Below are positions 37,431 to 50,476 of a stretch of DNA of 64,000 nucleotides, one piece after another (the first letter of the stretch is position 1; each line of letters starts with the position of its first letter). The stretch lies in NCBI GenBank assembly GCA_914767715.1, contig OU612066.1:4223001-4287000 (forward strand), given 5' to 3'. The DNA is from Membranipora membranacea. Taxonomy: Eukaryota; Bryozoa; Gymnolaemata; Cheilostomatida; Membraniporidae. A program made the position numbers and the translations under genes. The notes beneath the pieces are model-generated. The model had not been told where the DNA came from, searched no databases, and saw only the letters and a list, made by a program, of their open reading frames with translations.

Positions 37431-40400
37431 TCACCAGTCATTCCTACGACTTAATCTAGATCTAAGATCAGGTTTAGGTTCATGTTTGACCCTCGGAGGT
37501 TCATATTGTTCAGTTTCATAATCGTCATCTCCCTCTAAATCATCATCCTCATTGTCATAATATTGATGTGCTGTTTTTTTCTGCCATCGCCGCTGTTCTA
37601 ATCGACCCCTTACATCCATATCAGCTAATACTGCAGCCGTGTGTGCTCTGTATACAGAAACAACACAGAAATTTTATAATATATAGCATCTTATAAGAGC
37701 TTGTAGCAAGAGAAGAAAAATGCAATGTTATCAATAAAATAAATAAAAAAATTTCAAGAATACAGATTTTTAAAGGTGAGTGTAGATATTTTGTAATAGC
37801 AGTTACAAAAGGTGCCACCTAAATATCCCTCAATTTCTGAATTCCCAGTGAAATCAGATCAATGATAACATAGTAACATTGATCTTCCAGCCAAACCTAA
37901 TGGAGCTGATTTTTTCTTCTTCTTCATCTGCCGCCATTTTTCCCATCGGTAATCTCTTCTCTGGACGCGACGTTCTTATTTCTAGCGGTGAGTCTTTCTT
38001 CTTCTTTGTCCCAACAGTGGTCTCCATATAATCATCTATTTCTTCCTTTATATCTGTGTCTCTACCTGTACAACAGTAACCAAAATCAAGGTTGACTTTT
38101 ATAAAGTAAACAAGTCAGAGAGTGAAACGGATACACAACTCTGAAGAGTTGACCAATTACACAAAGGAGTTACAAAATTACATGTTTCTAAGTCATAAGG
38201 CCACTCCAAATTCATACCTTGATCTAGAATCTAGATTACAGTGTGAAGATTTGTAGGTGGAGGGAGGTGTTTTTTTATTTTATACTTTAGCCCTATAAAA
38301 CAGCTTGAGTTAAAATATTTTATTATTTTATCTATAGACCCTGCACTCAAGTGGCTGAAAATTCTATGTTATTTTTTCTCTCTCTCTCTCTCCAACTCAC
38401 ATGCACTGATCTTAAATGGTTGACCTTGCCACCTCATGAGTGTTTGATAATGTAATGCCACCAGTGAGAATTCTCCCTGATGCCACTTACTCACATTGCA
38501 AGCCATCTGAGCACTGATGTAACCATGTGCTTTCACAATGTTTGTATACAGTTAAGTAGCCAATCACCAAGAGTAGCAAGCCAAGGCTCTGACAAGGTGG
38601 CGGGCGTTCATCTAGATCAAGGCATTAATTTGTAATGGCCTAATACACAGTTAATTCATAGTATATGTTCACCAAGTTTCTACATTTGTAAATCCATGAA
38701 TTTAAAGCTATTGGCAGCTGTGTGCAGTCAAAAACTACGAGAAATGAGGCATTCCTTTAAATTCACAACAGATGTCATCACTAACCAGTATTATGTTTGC
38801 GTTTTCGGGCCTTGAGTATTCCGTCCATACCACTCTCAGGATCCTGGGCTAGTCTGTCATCACCAGCCCTACTTCTGGAGATAGTCGTCTCCCCTGGCTC
38901 CTCGTAAGTCTCACCAAATAAGTCATCAGCGTCGTATGTGACTTTCTCCCGACCTGCTGACACGGCCTCTTCAGCTTCCTGCTGAATTCGCTGGTCTTTC
39001 TGCTTCCTAAATCTCTGTTTCCTGTGGGATAATCATTGTAAAGGTTATAGTTATACTGCCTGTTTGTGTCAGTTGTTCTCACACATTACAAGCAGTATTT
39101 GATATTGGGTCTTGAGCTATGGTTGGTGATGGTTAAAAAATGGTCTGTCATACATTTATATATTGTTAATGTGACAGTATACATCATATGCTAATTCTGA
39201 TGTGACATGAAAAAGGGAAATGAGAGGAGCCATAATACAATATGTGTGACTTTGCTTGCTTACTTAGAACGAGATATAAGACCAGGCAGACCTCCATAGT
39301 TAGGATTACCATGTCTTCTGTAGTAATCACTCTTACTCTCAGCACCTCGTGACTTTACATCAGCTAAATCAATATAAAATTTGAAGTAAAATCACATACA
39401 TCGTATTTTAATGTTGCTATCAGAAAATAAAATAATTTGGCCACTGCTTTTAGATGTTTGATATTTAGGAAATAATATTATATTGTGTTTTTGTCAGATG
39501 TCCATACTTGGCATGAATTTTATGAGCAATCTCCATTATAGCTGGTTATAACAAATAAAATGTACTGTGTACAAACCGTTAGTTGCGTATCTCATAAATA
39601 TAGTCTTCTTTGTTTTCTCACAGGGAGTTGCGATTCTCCACCTGCCAGGAGGAAGTAACTTCTCATCTATATGAACAGCGCCATCATCTGAGTCATCACT
39701 TATCTCTCCATCCTCCATATCCTAAATCACATAAAATAACATGTCAATAGTTCCCCACTAAAAGCTGTCGACTCACTTTGATTATGGTTGAATATCTCTA
39801 ACCTACTACGACCACTTTTTTCATCTCTTCTGACACTGATTGATTAATAGCACTGTATCTGTGTATGTTAACAACAATAATATATGTTATCATAAGCAGA
39901 TCTTCATGCTGATTTGTTGTTGAAATATTATACTGATTGATATGTTTTGATAACACTGTCTAATGGCAAAATAAAAGATGCCATGAAATTGGCCTGTCAT
40001 CAAGACCCTATATGTACACCTGGATCAAACATACCATGTGAAGTGATTTACCAGCTGCCGCAGACACTGCAGCTGTGTTCTCTGTTGTAGCGTTAGTCTT
40101 CTCAGAGTTGCCTGCACCAATATCTGACATGAGATCTAAGGAATCCTCATCTTCCATTGTATTAGGGTTAACAATAAGTTCCTCTGTATCTTGTTCTATA
40201 ATAATTATTATAATAATAATAAACAGAACAGTAAAACTCGATAAAACATGAAACATCCACACTCAATACGTCGTGTATATTTTAGAAATTAGAGAAAAAT
40301 TCTAATCAGTGACATTACTGGAGTTATAGTTGAAACGATTGGTTGAGTGGCTGGAACAAATGGTAGCTATTTTTTCCTATTGGATTTTCTTAGCCTTGCA

Positions 40401-42577
40401 AGTCGCAAATATTTACCCAAAAAAATAACTGCAGTTGTTTGTAGAAGACATACTGGTAGTCAGTAACAAACCTGTATTTTCTGAGTGAGCTTTGCTTTTT
40501 CCCAGCCTATTCCTGGCAAGTTTTGAGTGAGTTTTTTGTTTTATTGCACTGCTCATGTTTATCAAGGCTCTATTACATTCATTGTGATCAGGAAAAACAG
40601 CGTTACCTGAAAAAAAAGGAAACAATAAACAATAAACTCAAGTGTAAATAAGTTGAGGATCAACAGGTGCTTGGTGGGCAGTAGATCGGACACACGATGC
40701 AAGTGGGTTCCAACGCTTTGACTTTTGCGGGCAGATACTTATTTATTTTGAATTTGTGTTGAAGTACATAGACTGTTGAAAGTTAGAATAGAGGTGGCAG
40801 TCAGATAACAAGGTTTAACTTAACAAACCACACTGTTTTAAATTCCTACAATGACCAGCCTGCTAGCAAAAGACCTGGATATCTAATGCTATTTAATCAC
40901 ATAGAGTAATCGATCAAGTTGAAATAATTTTGACGGTCGGTCGTTACTTACATGAAGTGTCATCTATCCACTCTAACTTTCTGGGAGGGTATCGTCTGAG
41001 ATATTCAAATATATCACCAGTACTCAACTCATCCACACCTCTGAGCATCACCACATTAGTCCTTACTGCCTCCTCGCCTTCCATATTCTCCAGGTCAGTC
41101 CCAGGCTCAAACCCAAGACTAAAAATAACGAAATTTCTGTAGGTTTAAAGCGCATAAAGCACAGAATTCAAGGAAAGAGTAAGTTTTGTTATATTTAGAC
41201 ATTGAGATTCCCAAATACAGTACTACCATAGTCTCACTGTAGAATTGGGTATTCACAGTGTTGAACATAATAACAACTAGCATGATCATATGTCAAGGTC
41301 TCACTCTAACAAAGCATTGAGATAGAGTGCCTCCATCATCAGCCCGGACAAGGTGTGAGCGCTCAAACTAGCATGAGGATAGGCGTATGTTTAGTTCTGA
41401 TTTACCTCTCTAAGAGGGCATCAATGTTCAAAGCCTTCTCATTTACCACTTCGTCACCTTCAAGTCCAAACCTCTTTGCTCTTTCCAACCTTTTACTTCT
41501 AGCTTCCTAAAATCAGCCATCAATATTCAATGTAGTGAAGACATCGACTAGCTACAGCAGGCAGGCAATAATTACACCAACAGTTTAGCAAAAAGCAGGG
41601 TTGGCAGTATCTGCCCCAACCAGATTTATGCAAACATTCATTAGAAAAATCAATTATAACAGCATTTAATTTACATGATAATAGATATTAAGTCGACCAC
41701 CCACCTGACTAGTCATGTCTATCCCTGTTTCATATATTGCAGATGCTGTTTTATTCTTATAAGATTTTGATTTGTCCTACAATTGACGATAATATATAAT
41801 CACTGTCAGACACAAACATTGGTGTAGAATCATCAATCTTCTGGTCAAATTGAGAAGAACTGTAATAATGTTTATCACTGCTGTGAGCTTTTACCATGTT
41901 GCCCGTAAAAAAAGATACAATATACTCACATTCTCCCTCTCTAGAAGCCAATGAACCAATCACAAACTCACATTCTCCCTCTCTAGAAGCCAATGAACCA
42001 ATCACAAACTCAATGTTGATTTGCATTGTTCCGGGTGATGATATAAAAAAGGTAGGACTAAAATAAAGTCAATCAGCCCAGGGATCAGCCTTATCTTCAG
42101 CTTAGTGCCAAATAGTATCTTACTTAAGGAAACATTGGTCAGTACCTGAATTTTATAGGTTGTATTTCTGTTTGGTTAGTAGAGTCAGTTACCGTCTAGA
42201 CACATGTATTATGAGAGCTTTGATACCGACACATAAACTGTACCTACCCTTGCACTTTTCATGGTGACTTGTATCCTTGGCCCATCGCTCTCTGTGGTAA
42301 CATCATCAGCTACCACATCACTGTCCTTCTCTATTTTGAGGAATGTTACAGCCTGTTCAGGATCAGGTTCATTATCTATACATATCTTCAGATTCTCCAT
42401 TGGTTTCTTCTCTGACAAATGGTTCGCAGTCTCTGGGGTTGTTTCCATATCTTCATCTTCCCCATCACCGGGTACAGCGGTGGATAGATCGGTCGCAGTC
42501 AACTCTAATGTACTGTCATTGTGATACTCTAGTAGAATATCGGCTTCTCCTAGATTACCGTCATCTTCGATATCCAT
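37431..42577 (-). CDS. NCBP3: Nuclear cap-binding protein subunit 3
   Basis: Eleven exons (minus): 42577-42248, 41776-41705, 41506-41406, 41118-40952, 40606-40472, 40195-40035, 39721-39577, 39363-39264, 39021-38786, 38065-37897 and 37647-37431 (610 aa; human 620). NCBP3 binds the mRNA 5' cap with NCBP1 and supports mRNA export. The acidic N-terminus is followed by EARSKRLERAKRFGL. The RRM-like domain has GVDELSTGDIFEYLRRYPP, the cap-contacting WxDD motif as WIDDTSCN, and CNRALINMSSAIKQK. Later come the conserved SDYYRRHGNPNYGGLPG and a C-terminal DLRSRL repeat-like basic tail. Human WLDD is WIDD here. The donor at 40034 (ATG|GTATGT) was chosen over an inner GTAAAT because only it keeps the frame. 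Confidence 0.93.
38379..38394 (+). repeat. (TC)n microsatellite
   Basis: A run of about eight TC units lies in the NCBP3 intron between 38066 and 38785. Confidence 0.7.
41924..42007. repeat. 42-bp tandem duplication in NCBP3 intron 1
   Basis: Two adjacent, apparently identical 42-bp units (41924-41965 and 41966-42007) start ACTCACATTCTCCCTCTC. Identity suggests a recent duplication. The unit carries no splice signal used by the gene model. Confidence 0.8.
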
Positions 42578-44883
42578 TGCTTGGCAAATTTAACCGAACT
42601 AATGCAAGCTCTACGCTGGAAAACAAAGATGATTTCAGTTGCATGTTTTGGGTTGCAAATTCATTGGATTTTCTATTACTCTCCAATCTATTTATGATGA
42701 TGTGATTACTTACTGCCCACCATAACATGTGTCCCACTGCCAGTGGGCCAGCAGAGGCTTATAAGCCCCATTTTATATGGGTGAAGGGTATATCTCTCTG
42801 CTGTGGCATGGCTTACTACTTAACCAGGGTCCATGGCTCTGGACTGATTGATTGTTGATGTTTGAACCATAGGACTGCCCAAAATCAGGAACTGCGGCAG
42901 TCCTACGGTTTGAACACTTTGACTCATTACAAAATAAAGTACGGTTGTGAAATACCCTTAACCAGTGGTTCCTTCATATTGTAGCAGCGGGTGGATTGTG
43001 TATACCCACAAATGAGTTTAGAAAAAGTGGAGAACTGAGGCTACCATACACGTGCCCCAACCATCGACCCAACCAACATTTAATCAGACAGGCAAACTTT
43101 GCTGCCATTGAACTCCTTTGTTCACCAAACAAAAAGCATTTCGTTATACAAGTCTTATAGGTGTCTTGGGACATGTTTGAAGACAGACTCCCAGACATAG
43201 GCCCCCAGGGCCTATCCAACGGGCCCCCAGCCGGCAAGGTTTAGCCAGCAACCTTCTGAAGAGGTTGCCAATGGGCAGCTTAATTGTTGGCCAATATCCT
43301 CTGACATCACCTGTCTTTGATAGGTATGCCAGAGGGAGCCACATATCCCCATATCCCAATTACAGATATAAGTGGTTGTAGATGCTTCTGCTTTTATACT
43401 CTATTTTCTTGCCATCGGCAGATGCAGAAATAACTTTTCTGGACTGACAACACATAAATATTAATATATTTACCATCAATTAGTATTGCCCCAGCAGGAG
43501 AGGAGTTTATCCCTCACTGTTTTCGATGGTAAACATTTACTGCGGTACCAATCCTAGAGGTCTAGGCTGGGTGTAAAAATGGTTGTCACAGCTAGGTCAA
43601 TGCAATTTACAGACCAAAGTAGCGTTTTTCTCCCCTAGTGAAATGCTTATTTTCAAGAATTATTTACATCCAGACACAGAGCAATCAAATAAGAAATGAG
43701 CATCCCTGTTTAATTCATGTGAACCCAGTATCACATCCAGGAAATTTTAAATAGGCAAATACGTGGCCACAGGGTTGAATCAATTGCTTCTGGCACCATC
43801 AAAGACTCAACACAAAAAAGTGGCAATGATTCCAGCTTGGTATATGAATACCTACTATTCCGTGAGAAGGATATAATAATAAAACCACTGTTCAACTTCT
43901 TGAAGAGGTTGCTAAAAATCCCTTTTTGGCAACCTCTTCAACCGGCCCATATGACATACAATTGGCAACAGTGTTCAGCCTCTTCCGGTAACCTCTTTCC
44001 GACTCAATTTAGACAATTAATTGCCCGCTGGGGGTCTTTTAGTACTGTACTTTATTTTGTAATGTGTCTCCCCTTAATAAAAACAAGCAACAGTCCGGTC
44101 TATTGTCATGTTTTGGCAGGAAAAAATAGCCCACAGAGACTGCATAAGTCTTAAGTATCTTAAGGAAGTTCTTGGTAACACAACTGTACATGTGTGTACA
44201 TATAGACTATAGAGGGAAAATTTCCACAGACTCACTAATGAAATATCATTCACTTTTGCTTTTTTTGGCCCAGTGATGAGTTCTAGCATTATGTACAGCA
44301 AATCAAATGCCTCATCATTGAAAAAGATTACAGAGCTCATTTGATATGTCATTTAGCAATAGCAATCCTACAATGGTCCTTTTCATAGGTCTGCTACTAC
44401 ACGGGTATGGTTGTCAATCACAACTTCCGGTTTAATGAAACTAGCAAAATTGAAATCTGCTGTTGAATTGATATTATGGTGAGTTTGGCTACAATGGGCC
44501 ACTTAGGCATGTAAGCCTGAATTTTTACTACATGCAGTACCAACCATCCAAATTGGATAAATGTAAAATGCAGGCTTGGAAGCCACACGCACACGTTAGC
44601 TACCCAGTACCTGTCTTTACTGTCAAGGTTTGAGACAGACTGTTGGCTCTGATTGGTGGCCAGTACATTGGCTAGTAGTGTGGTGCCTCCTCACCTTGCT
44701 GGACAATGCTGACTTTCTCTCATAAAGATGTATTGCTATCTTGATATGTTAATCCTTGATTCTTTTGATGATATCTTGTAAAATGATTTATGTTTTTTAA
44801 CAGGAGAAACATGCAACAGAAAATTAAAATTAACCAAACCCAGGTTGCTTTAGCTATGTATACCCCCATAAATAACAGAAACT
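42578..44883. promoter_or_regulatory. Divergent upstream region of NCBP3 and TPGS1, with repeat remnants
   Basis: 2.3 kb lies between opposite start codons. Small hairpins lie at 42860-42915 (GTTTGAACC...GGACTGCC and complement) and 43900-43941 (TTGAAGAGGTTGC and complement). The GAAGAGGTTGC block recurs at 43256-43267, pointing to an unidentified repeat at about 42980-44040. An acceptor-like TTTTTTAACAG at about 44792-44802 suggests a TPGS1 5' UTR exon. Confidence 0.4.
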
Positions 44884-47800
44884 ATGGCAGATAAACCTAA
44901 GAAGATGGTGGCGGAAGAATTGAAGACCGATCCTGATAAAATGTTCTTAGGTTAGTACATGAGTATTTGTGAGTATGTGCTGAGTTGAAAGAAACTTGTA
45001 AAACCTAGAGCCTAATCATCTAATAACCATGAAATTTTCACCTACCTGCAATACTCACTCACCTCATACTATATTGTAGTCTGTATTGACTAGCCTTGAT
45101 CGGTAGATGGCGGCGGAGTCATCATTCCCTAAGCAACTAATGTAGCTTGTCGAGGAATGACTGGGCCATAGCCTACAAATTTAGTCAAACTTGTTGACGT
45201 GAGCTTTGTGGTTCAATTTCCCCGCACTTAGATTATAGTAAACATTGCAACAAACAGCAAACATTGCATTTACCTGTCAACATTTATTCATATATTTCCT
45301 ATCATTGACAGAGAAGAACAAGGTTAAAGAGACGATGGGTGATCTCATATCACAGTTAGCTGCTAACAGGCCATCAGATCCTCTCAAATTCATGGCTGAT
45401 TAGTAAGTTCCTCTATCTAAAATAGCAAAACTGGCTCTAACTACAATGTGGGATAAGCAGTTACTAGGCTATTCATGTTCTGATTTTTTCCTCATAAGCA
45501 CAGTTTAAAATCCAAGAGATATGATGCTGACCAATAATACAAGCATTTTTTACCATAATATACTATTCTATTTCTTGCTCTATGCCCTGATTGATCTTGG
45601 CCTGAACGGAATGCAGTTGTTTCATTTTGAATGATTTTCAGTTTTCAGTCAACATATGAGCAGAGCAATAGACTTGAGAAATCCTACCAGACTATCCTAC
45701 TAACACATCACAGCCGTCCAGCCTTTAGACAAAATCTCATCAAAGCCTTCGGGATACTCAATCAAACTAAAGGTATGTGTGATAACAGGGAGTTTGGGAC
45801 TCCCTGGTTAGATCTGGTAGATGGGAACTCCCTGGTTAGATCAAGTATGATCCAATATGTCATTTATTGGAGTCGCTCCTTCTCAACAACAGTAGCATGG
45901 GCGCGATCCGGAATGCTGGCAAATTGGATCAAACCTGATATAGGTATATGTGTATGGTTATTAGTGGTACATCATTCAATGTTGTCTGAAATACAAATAT
46001 ACTCAGAACTTACTTGAGATACTTAACTTAGTCCATGATAGTTTAGAATTATGTCAGTCTGCTTGTTAGATTGAGATGGTTTTTTCTTCCGCCTTGATGT
46101 TAGACAAGGAATAAAGTTATTGACTTGCCTTACAGTGGATGAATTTGAACATGACATTCCATTGAAGTCTTATGCCGGTGAGCGATCACTTGTGTGATGA
46201 TCCCATACCACTTCTCACAACGCATACTCTCTAGCACTGTGTGAATGTTTGCAATAATAACAAATAAACTATCTGACAAACCTGCATAAAAGTTATCCTC
46301 TCTCGATCTGTCTCTTTTGAAATAAGTGTGTATGATGACTTTGTACAGGCCGTAGTTATGTATGAAATGAATGATGCAGAGATAAGCTTAAAACTAGATT
46401 TCATATAGACAGGTCGCTTACCTAAACAATATATACACTTACTTAGGAATATCACGCATGGAACAAGCTTAATCACAAACCCCTCACCAGCTGACCAAAG
46501 ATTCGGACACTATCCATTCACTGGTTTGCAAATCTAACTCTCTTTGAAAGAATAGACCTCCACTGTGAAGTTCTCAAATCTGACTAGCTTGTATGCCTAA
46601 AGGCTGTGACCTCAAATACTGAGACTATCGCTGATTCTTTTATCGTATCGCATTCCTAATATCACGGTAATGATGAGAACATTATGGAGCTCAGGACTCT
46701 TAAATTGTTCTTTAAAACTCTTATGCTTAAGTTTTCCTCATGTCCCGTCTCAGTGATATAATCATATCATCATAATACTGTGTAAACAACTTCTACTTTT
46801 ACCCAGACGCTAACTTTCTTCATAATTTTTATTTTCTCCTTAGGGGTTTCAGCTGATATTCGGAGCTGTTTCATATGAAGAATCATAGCTTTGTTGTGCA
46901 GACTGTTAAACAAGGGACACTCTTTCAGGATTGCAAATCAAAGATCAGCCTTGTATTGGATGAATGTTTTTAATAATATTAGGTTTAAATATATTTTAGT
47001 TGCTAAGAACTTGTATGGTATAAACGGAATCATATTCGGTGAACTGCTCAACATGTTACTCAGGTTTGTCTTCTCTTTACTCCTTTATTCTTTTGTATTC
47101 ATTTTGTCTTAAAACCGGAAATAGACAGTTTTCTGAGCTCTGATTTAGGCCTCAATTTGGAGTTGTTCTCTCTCCAGTTTGGTACTTTTAACCCATGCCG
47201 CATAGGAAAAACGTGCTGAAAAGAGGGTTATCTTGAAAACCGCTTATAATAGGATAAAAATTATTTTTGATTCAGAATCTGCAACAGTGAAAACTCATAT
47301 GGACATAGTTTGGGAAGTAATTGTAGTATTTGGATAGTCAAATATAGCATTTTCTGCCTGTTTTGCGGACAATTTGGCAGAATCTTTCTTGAGTTTCGTC
47401 ACTAAAATTTAAGATTTATCAACATTCAAGCCTCCAATGATTTGGAAACCCTGTCTCACAGGGTTTTCAATGGTGCAGACTCTGAATCAAAAACCATTTT
47501 TATCCCAGCATAAGCGGTTTTCAATATAACCCTCTTTCAGCAGGTTTTTCATATGCGGCGTGGGTTAAAAGTACCAAACTGGAGAGAGGACAAATCCGAA
47601 TTGAGCCATATATAAGAGCTCAGAAAACTGTCTATATTGCTAAATGTTCACTTATTATGAAGTTCAGTTGACAGGTATTATTATTATTATTTTTTCTAAG
47701 CCGATATTATATACACTAAAACTCAAAACTTTGCTACAATGGGCTGAATCGGATTTGTTATGGACTGGAATATTTTTACATAACTGGCTTTCATCTTGTT

Positions 47801-49226
47801 CATCAGTGTTGTTGATTTATTTGATTGACTTATTACAGGGAAGCACCTGCCAGGGCTGCTACTAAAATCAAAGAGAAGCTGTCACGTCGACCTAACGAGG
47901 CTGTCGCTTTTCCAGTGTTCCAGTATTCAGCCACTTGCATTTCTATATTCAATGGTAAATCATAAATAAACTAATAAGTCAACTACTGCCAGTATCATCT
48001 ATGAGAAGTAGCAATTAACTAATTATTAAAATTACATCAAACAGTGTACTTCCTCAACAGGGAGGGTGTGATATAAATTCTCCAACCTTCCTGCTTGCTA
48101 CAACATACACTATGACAATTGTGAATTATCCTCTCATTGATATAGAGAAGGTAATTCCTCATAGTATAACCTGAACCTATGTATTAGATATGATAACACA
48201 TATCATTGCATACATATCAGAGAATAATGATGATCATAATTTTATTAACAGATTATTTGGAGGTAGCTGCTCAGCTCTATGAGTTGTTGGATGTCCGTTC
48301 TACTGGTTTGGTGGATAGACTTCATTCAGAGGCTATCCTCAACAAACTCAAATCAACATTTGTGCAAATGCGCCAAGACAAAACCAGGTAACTAATAGCA
48401 GCCAATCAATTGATTCATAGCACTTAAGGTATCAGCATATTCGTAGTATAATATATGGAGGGAAAGTCCGCTTTTATATCTTATTGTATTGTGAAACAGA
48501 GTTTTAGATGCTGAGCTCTCTGCACCTGCCTGACATTATCATGGATATGATGTTCTTATAAAGATTATATCATTTTTTTATATTTTTTTTAAAACAAGCA
48601 TCCGTCTGCTAGTATATAAAAGGCTGTTGTTCCACATTGCCACCGCAGAATCAAGTCTCTAGACATAGTTAGCTCAGGGTGACTGAACAGAATATTATCA
48701 ATCTACACAAGGTTGGATTTCCAGCACAAAATAGGTGACCTCAGTTAATCTTATTGCCGGTTTTCATAATAGCAATGATCATACTACTATCCGCAGGTAT
48801 GTTACAGTGTGTAATATATTTGACATTTTTGTAGCGGTGTTGAGGCATGTCTCAGTCTATCACCTGATGGTATATACTCTGTCCTCTCTCAGGTAAGTAA
48901 ACACACTAGCTAGGTGTATTCTACTTCCCTTCAATAAAAATAGAGTAAAATATGCCCAATCCCATGCCTCCTGGTAGTGTATAGCAAGCCATCTATCCGA
49001 TTTCATCTCGCCATCTCACCATTCCCAGGTTATCCTCTCATGTTAGGTTATGTAACTGAGGAACACTCTGAATAATTGTGTCGATTACAGAGGAAAGTAA
49101 GCTTAGTATTTATATCTGTTACAGGTACCAAATACTAACGGTAGTAGATCGACAATCAACCATGAACAGTTCTTAGAGATAGCCGCTGATGTTTATTTAC
49201 CTGTGATACAAGCACCAACTTCATGA
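44884..49226 (+). CDS. TPGS1: Tubulin polyglutamylase complex subunit 1
   Basis: Nine exons: 44884-44950, 45312-45402, 45642-45772, 46136-46177, 47000-47063, 47839-47954, 48252-48387, 48835-48892 and 49125-49226 (268 aa; human 290). TPGS1 is the non-catalytic scaffold of the TTLL1 polyglutamylase complex that modifies ciliary and neuronal tubulin. The N-terminal half has the RII-dimerisation-like stretch with NRPSDPLKFMADYF (human ARPEEPIAFLAHYF), then LLTHHSRPAFRQNL. Mid-protein RRPNEAVAFPVFQYSATCIS and YLEVAAQLYELLD match the human family, as does the C-terminal INHEQFLEIAADVYLPVIQA. The exon at 47000 was chosen by phase over an earlier acceptor at about 46842, which leads to a stop. A foldback element sits in the intron 47064-47838. 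Identity to human is low to moderate, but the order of conserved blocks is complete. Confidence 0.87.
47122..47634. mobile_element. Foldback element, copy 2 (TPGS1 intron)
   Basis: Homologous along its whole length to 24293-24808, with the same TAGACAGTTTTCTGAG ends, about 200-bp inverted arms and the same non-coding centre. It differs by scattered substitutions and a few small indels. Confidence 0.78.
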
Positions 49227-50476
49227 CACAAAACTAGTAAATCCTCATCATCTTTTATAATTCTTTTTATCTACGATTTATATCTCTAGCTAAGTTATTT
49301 CTGATGACTCTATTTTTGGGCTTTTCTTCAGCTTACTTATCAGGACGTATGTGAGTCTCCTGAATGTTATCAAGTCTCTGTTTTTTCAACCCCTTTAGGC
49401 TAGAACATGACATTTTTAGTGTAACTTGACATTTTTTTTTTGGTCGAGGAATGTTTTCTGTACAACTTTACACCTAATGCTTTTTCTACTATTAGTAGCA
49501 CTGTTATGCAGAGCACGATTGACATAGTTTTCTTTAGCAATTCGTCGTTTGCAATGGTGTAGATTAGATTTATATTTAATTATAATAATCATGGCTATGA
49601 CTAAATACAAACGTGGTCGAGACATTGAAAAAAAAAAGATTCCTTGCATTGAATTTCTGTTGCATTTTAAGAAGAAAAAAAATTTCATAAACTGTTAATC
49701 TCCCTAATATAATTTGGCAGTGTTACACTACAGTACTAGATATGTAGGCATAATAAGAAATGAGCAACAAATAGTTGAGCACGGATATAAAACCTGTTTG
49801 CATTGTCAGTTTATGGCTGTAGTAATACTGTGTGTATGATTTATATGTAATCAAACAAAATTCAAAATCATAATAATCTCATTGGAGTTCGAAAAACGGT
49901 CACCAAGATTACCTCAGTAACTACGAATGCTGGTCAAATTAATTATGACTAGCTGTTTGCTGTTTATGTCTCAGCACATGGGCTAACTTTATGTACCCTT
50001 GGTAACATAGATATTAGTGTTTCTTACATTGCCTGTGTGAACTGGAAACTGCAGTCTATCGACTACTGGGGTTTGGTTTGCCCCCAGGTGTGCTCTGACC
50101 TGCCTGCAAACTGAGAGCATATGGGCGCAGAAATTGCAGCCTAGCCCCTAAGCCAACTGGTATTTCGCCGCCCATGCTTCGTGATGTGGCCTGTGATATG
50201 ACATCTGATTTTAAACAACCTTTTTAATCAACTCAACAATATGAATACCAAAAGAGTTATGCCTCCTTGTCAGCAGGAGGGGATAAATCCATCATCATAT
50301 AATTATGTAAGCACAACCAGGGAGGATGGTGTCTCATACCCACACTGAGGTATACTTTGGTTTTGATATCAGTTGGTTTGGTTTCACTGATAAAGATAGC
50401 TGCAAAGGTTAAATCTGTGAGCCTGATCATATTTGATGGTTCCTGGTTGTTATTGCCTGTAGACAAATCTTGGAGC
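49227..50476. other. Convergent 3' region between TPGS1 and the GLTP-like gene
   Basis: No gene is seen. It should hold both 3' UTRs. No other repeat was resolved in it. Confidence 0.4.

Noticed and set aside
40052-40195. NCBP3 exon ending at an inner GTAAAT donor (40051)
   Set aside because: The next exon would be out of frame and hit a stop; the donor GTATGT at 40034 keeps the frame.
42974-43359. Two overlapping minus-strand open stretches as a gene
   Set aside because: No splice partners, no signal or domain; more likely a repeat remnant.
46850-46900. Candidate TPGS1 exon after a good acceptor (TTCTCCTTAG at about 46833-46842)
   Set aside because: In the required phase it meets TGA after about eleven codons; the exon at 47000-47063 fits phase, donor and homology.
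50040-50170. tRNA-like or SINE-like segment in the TPGS1 to GLTP-like intergenic region
   Set aside because: Box A and box B could not be placed at a plausible distance on either strand.
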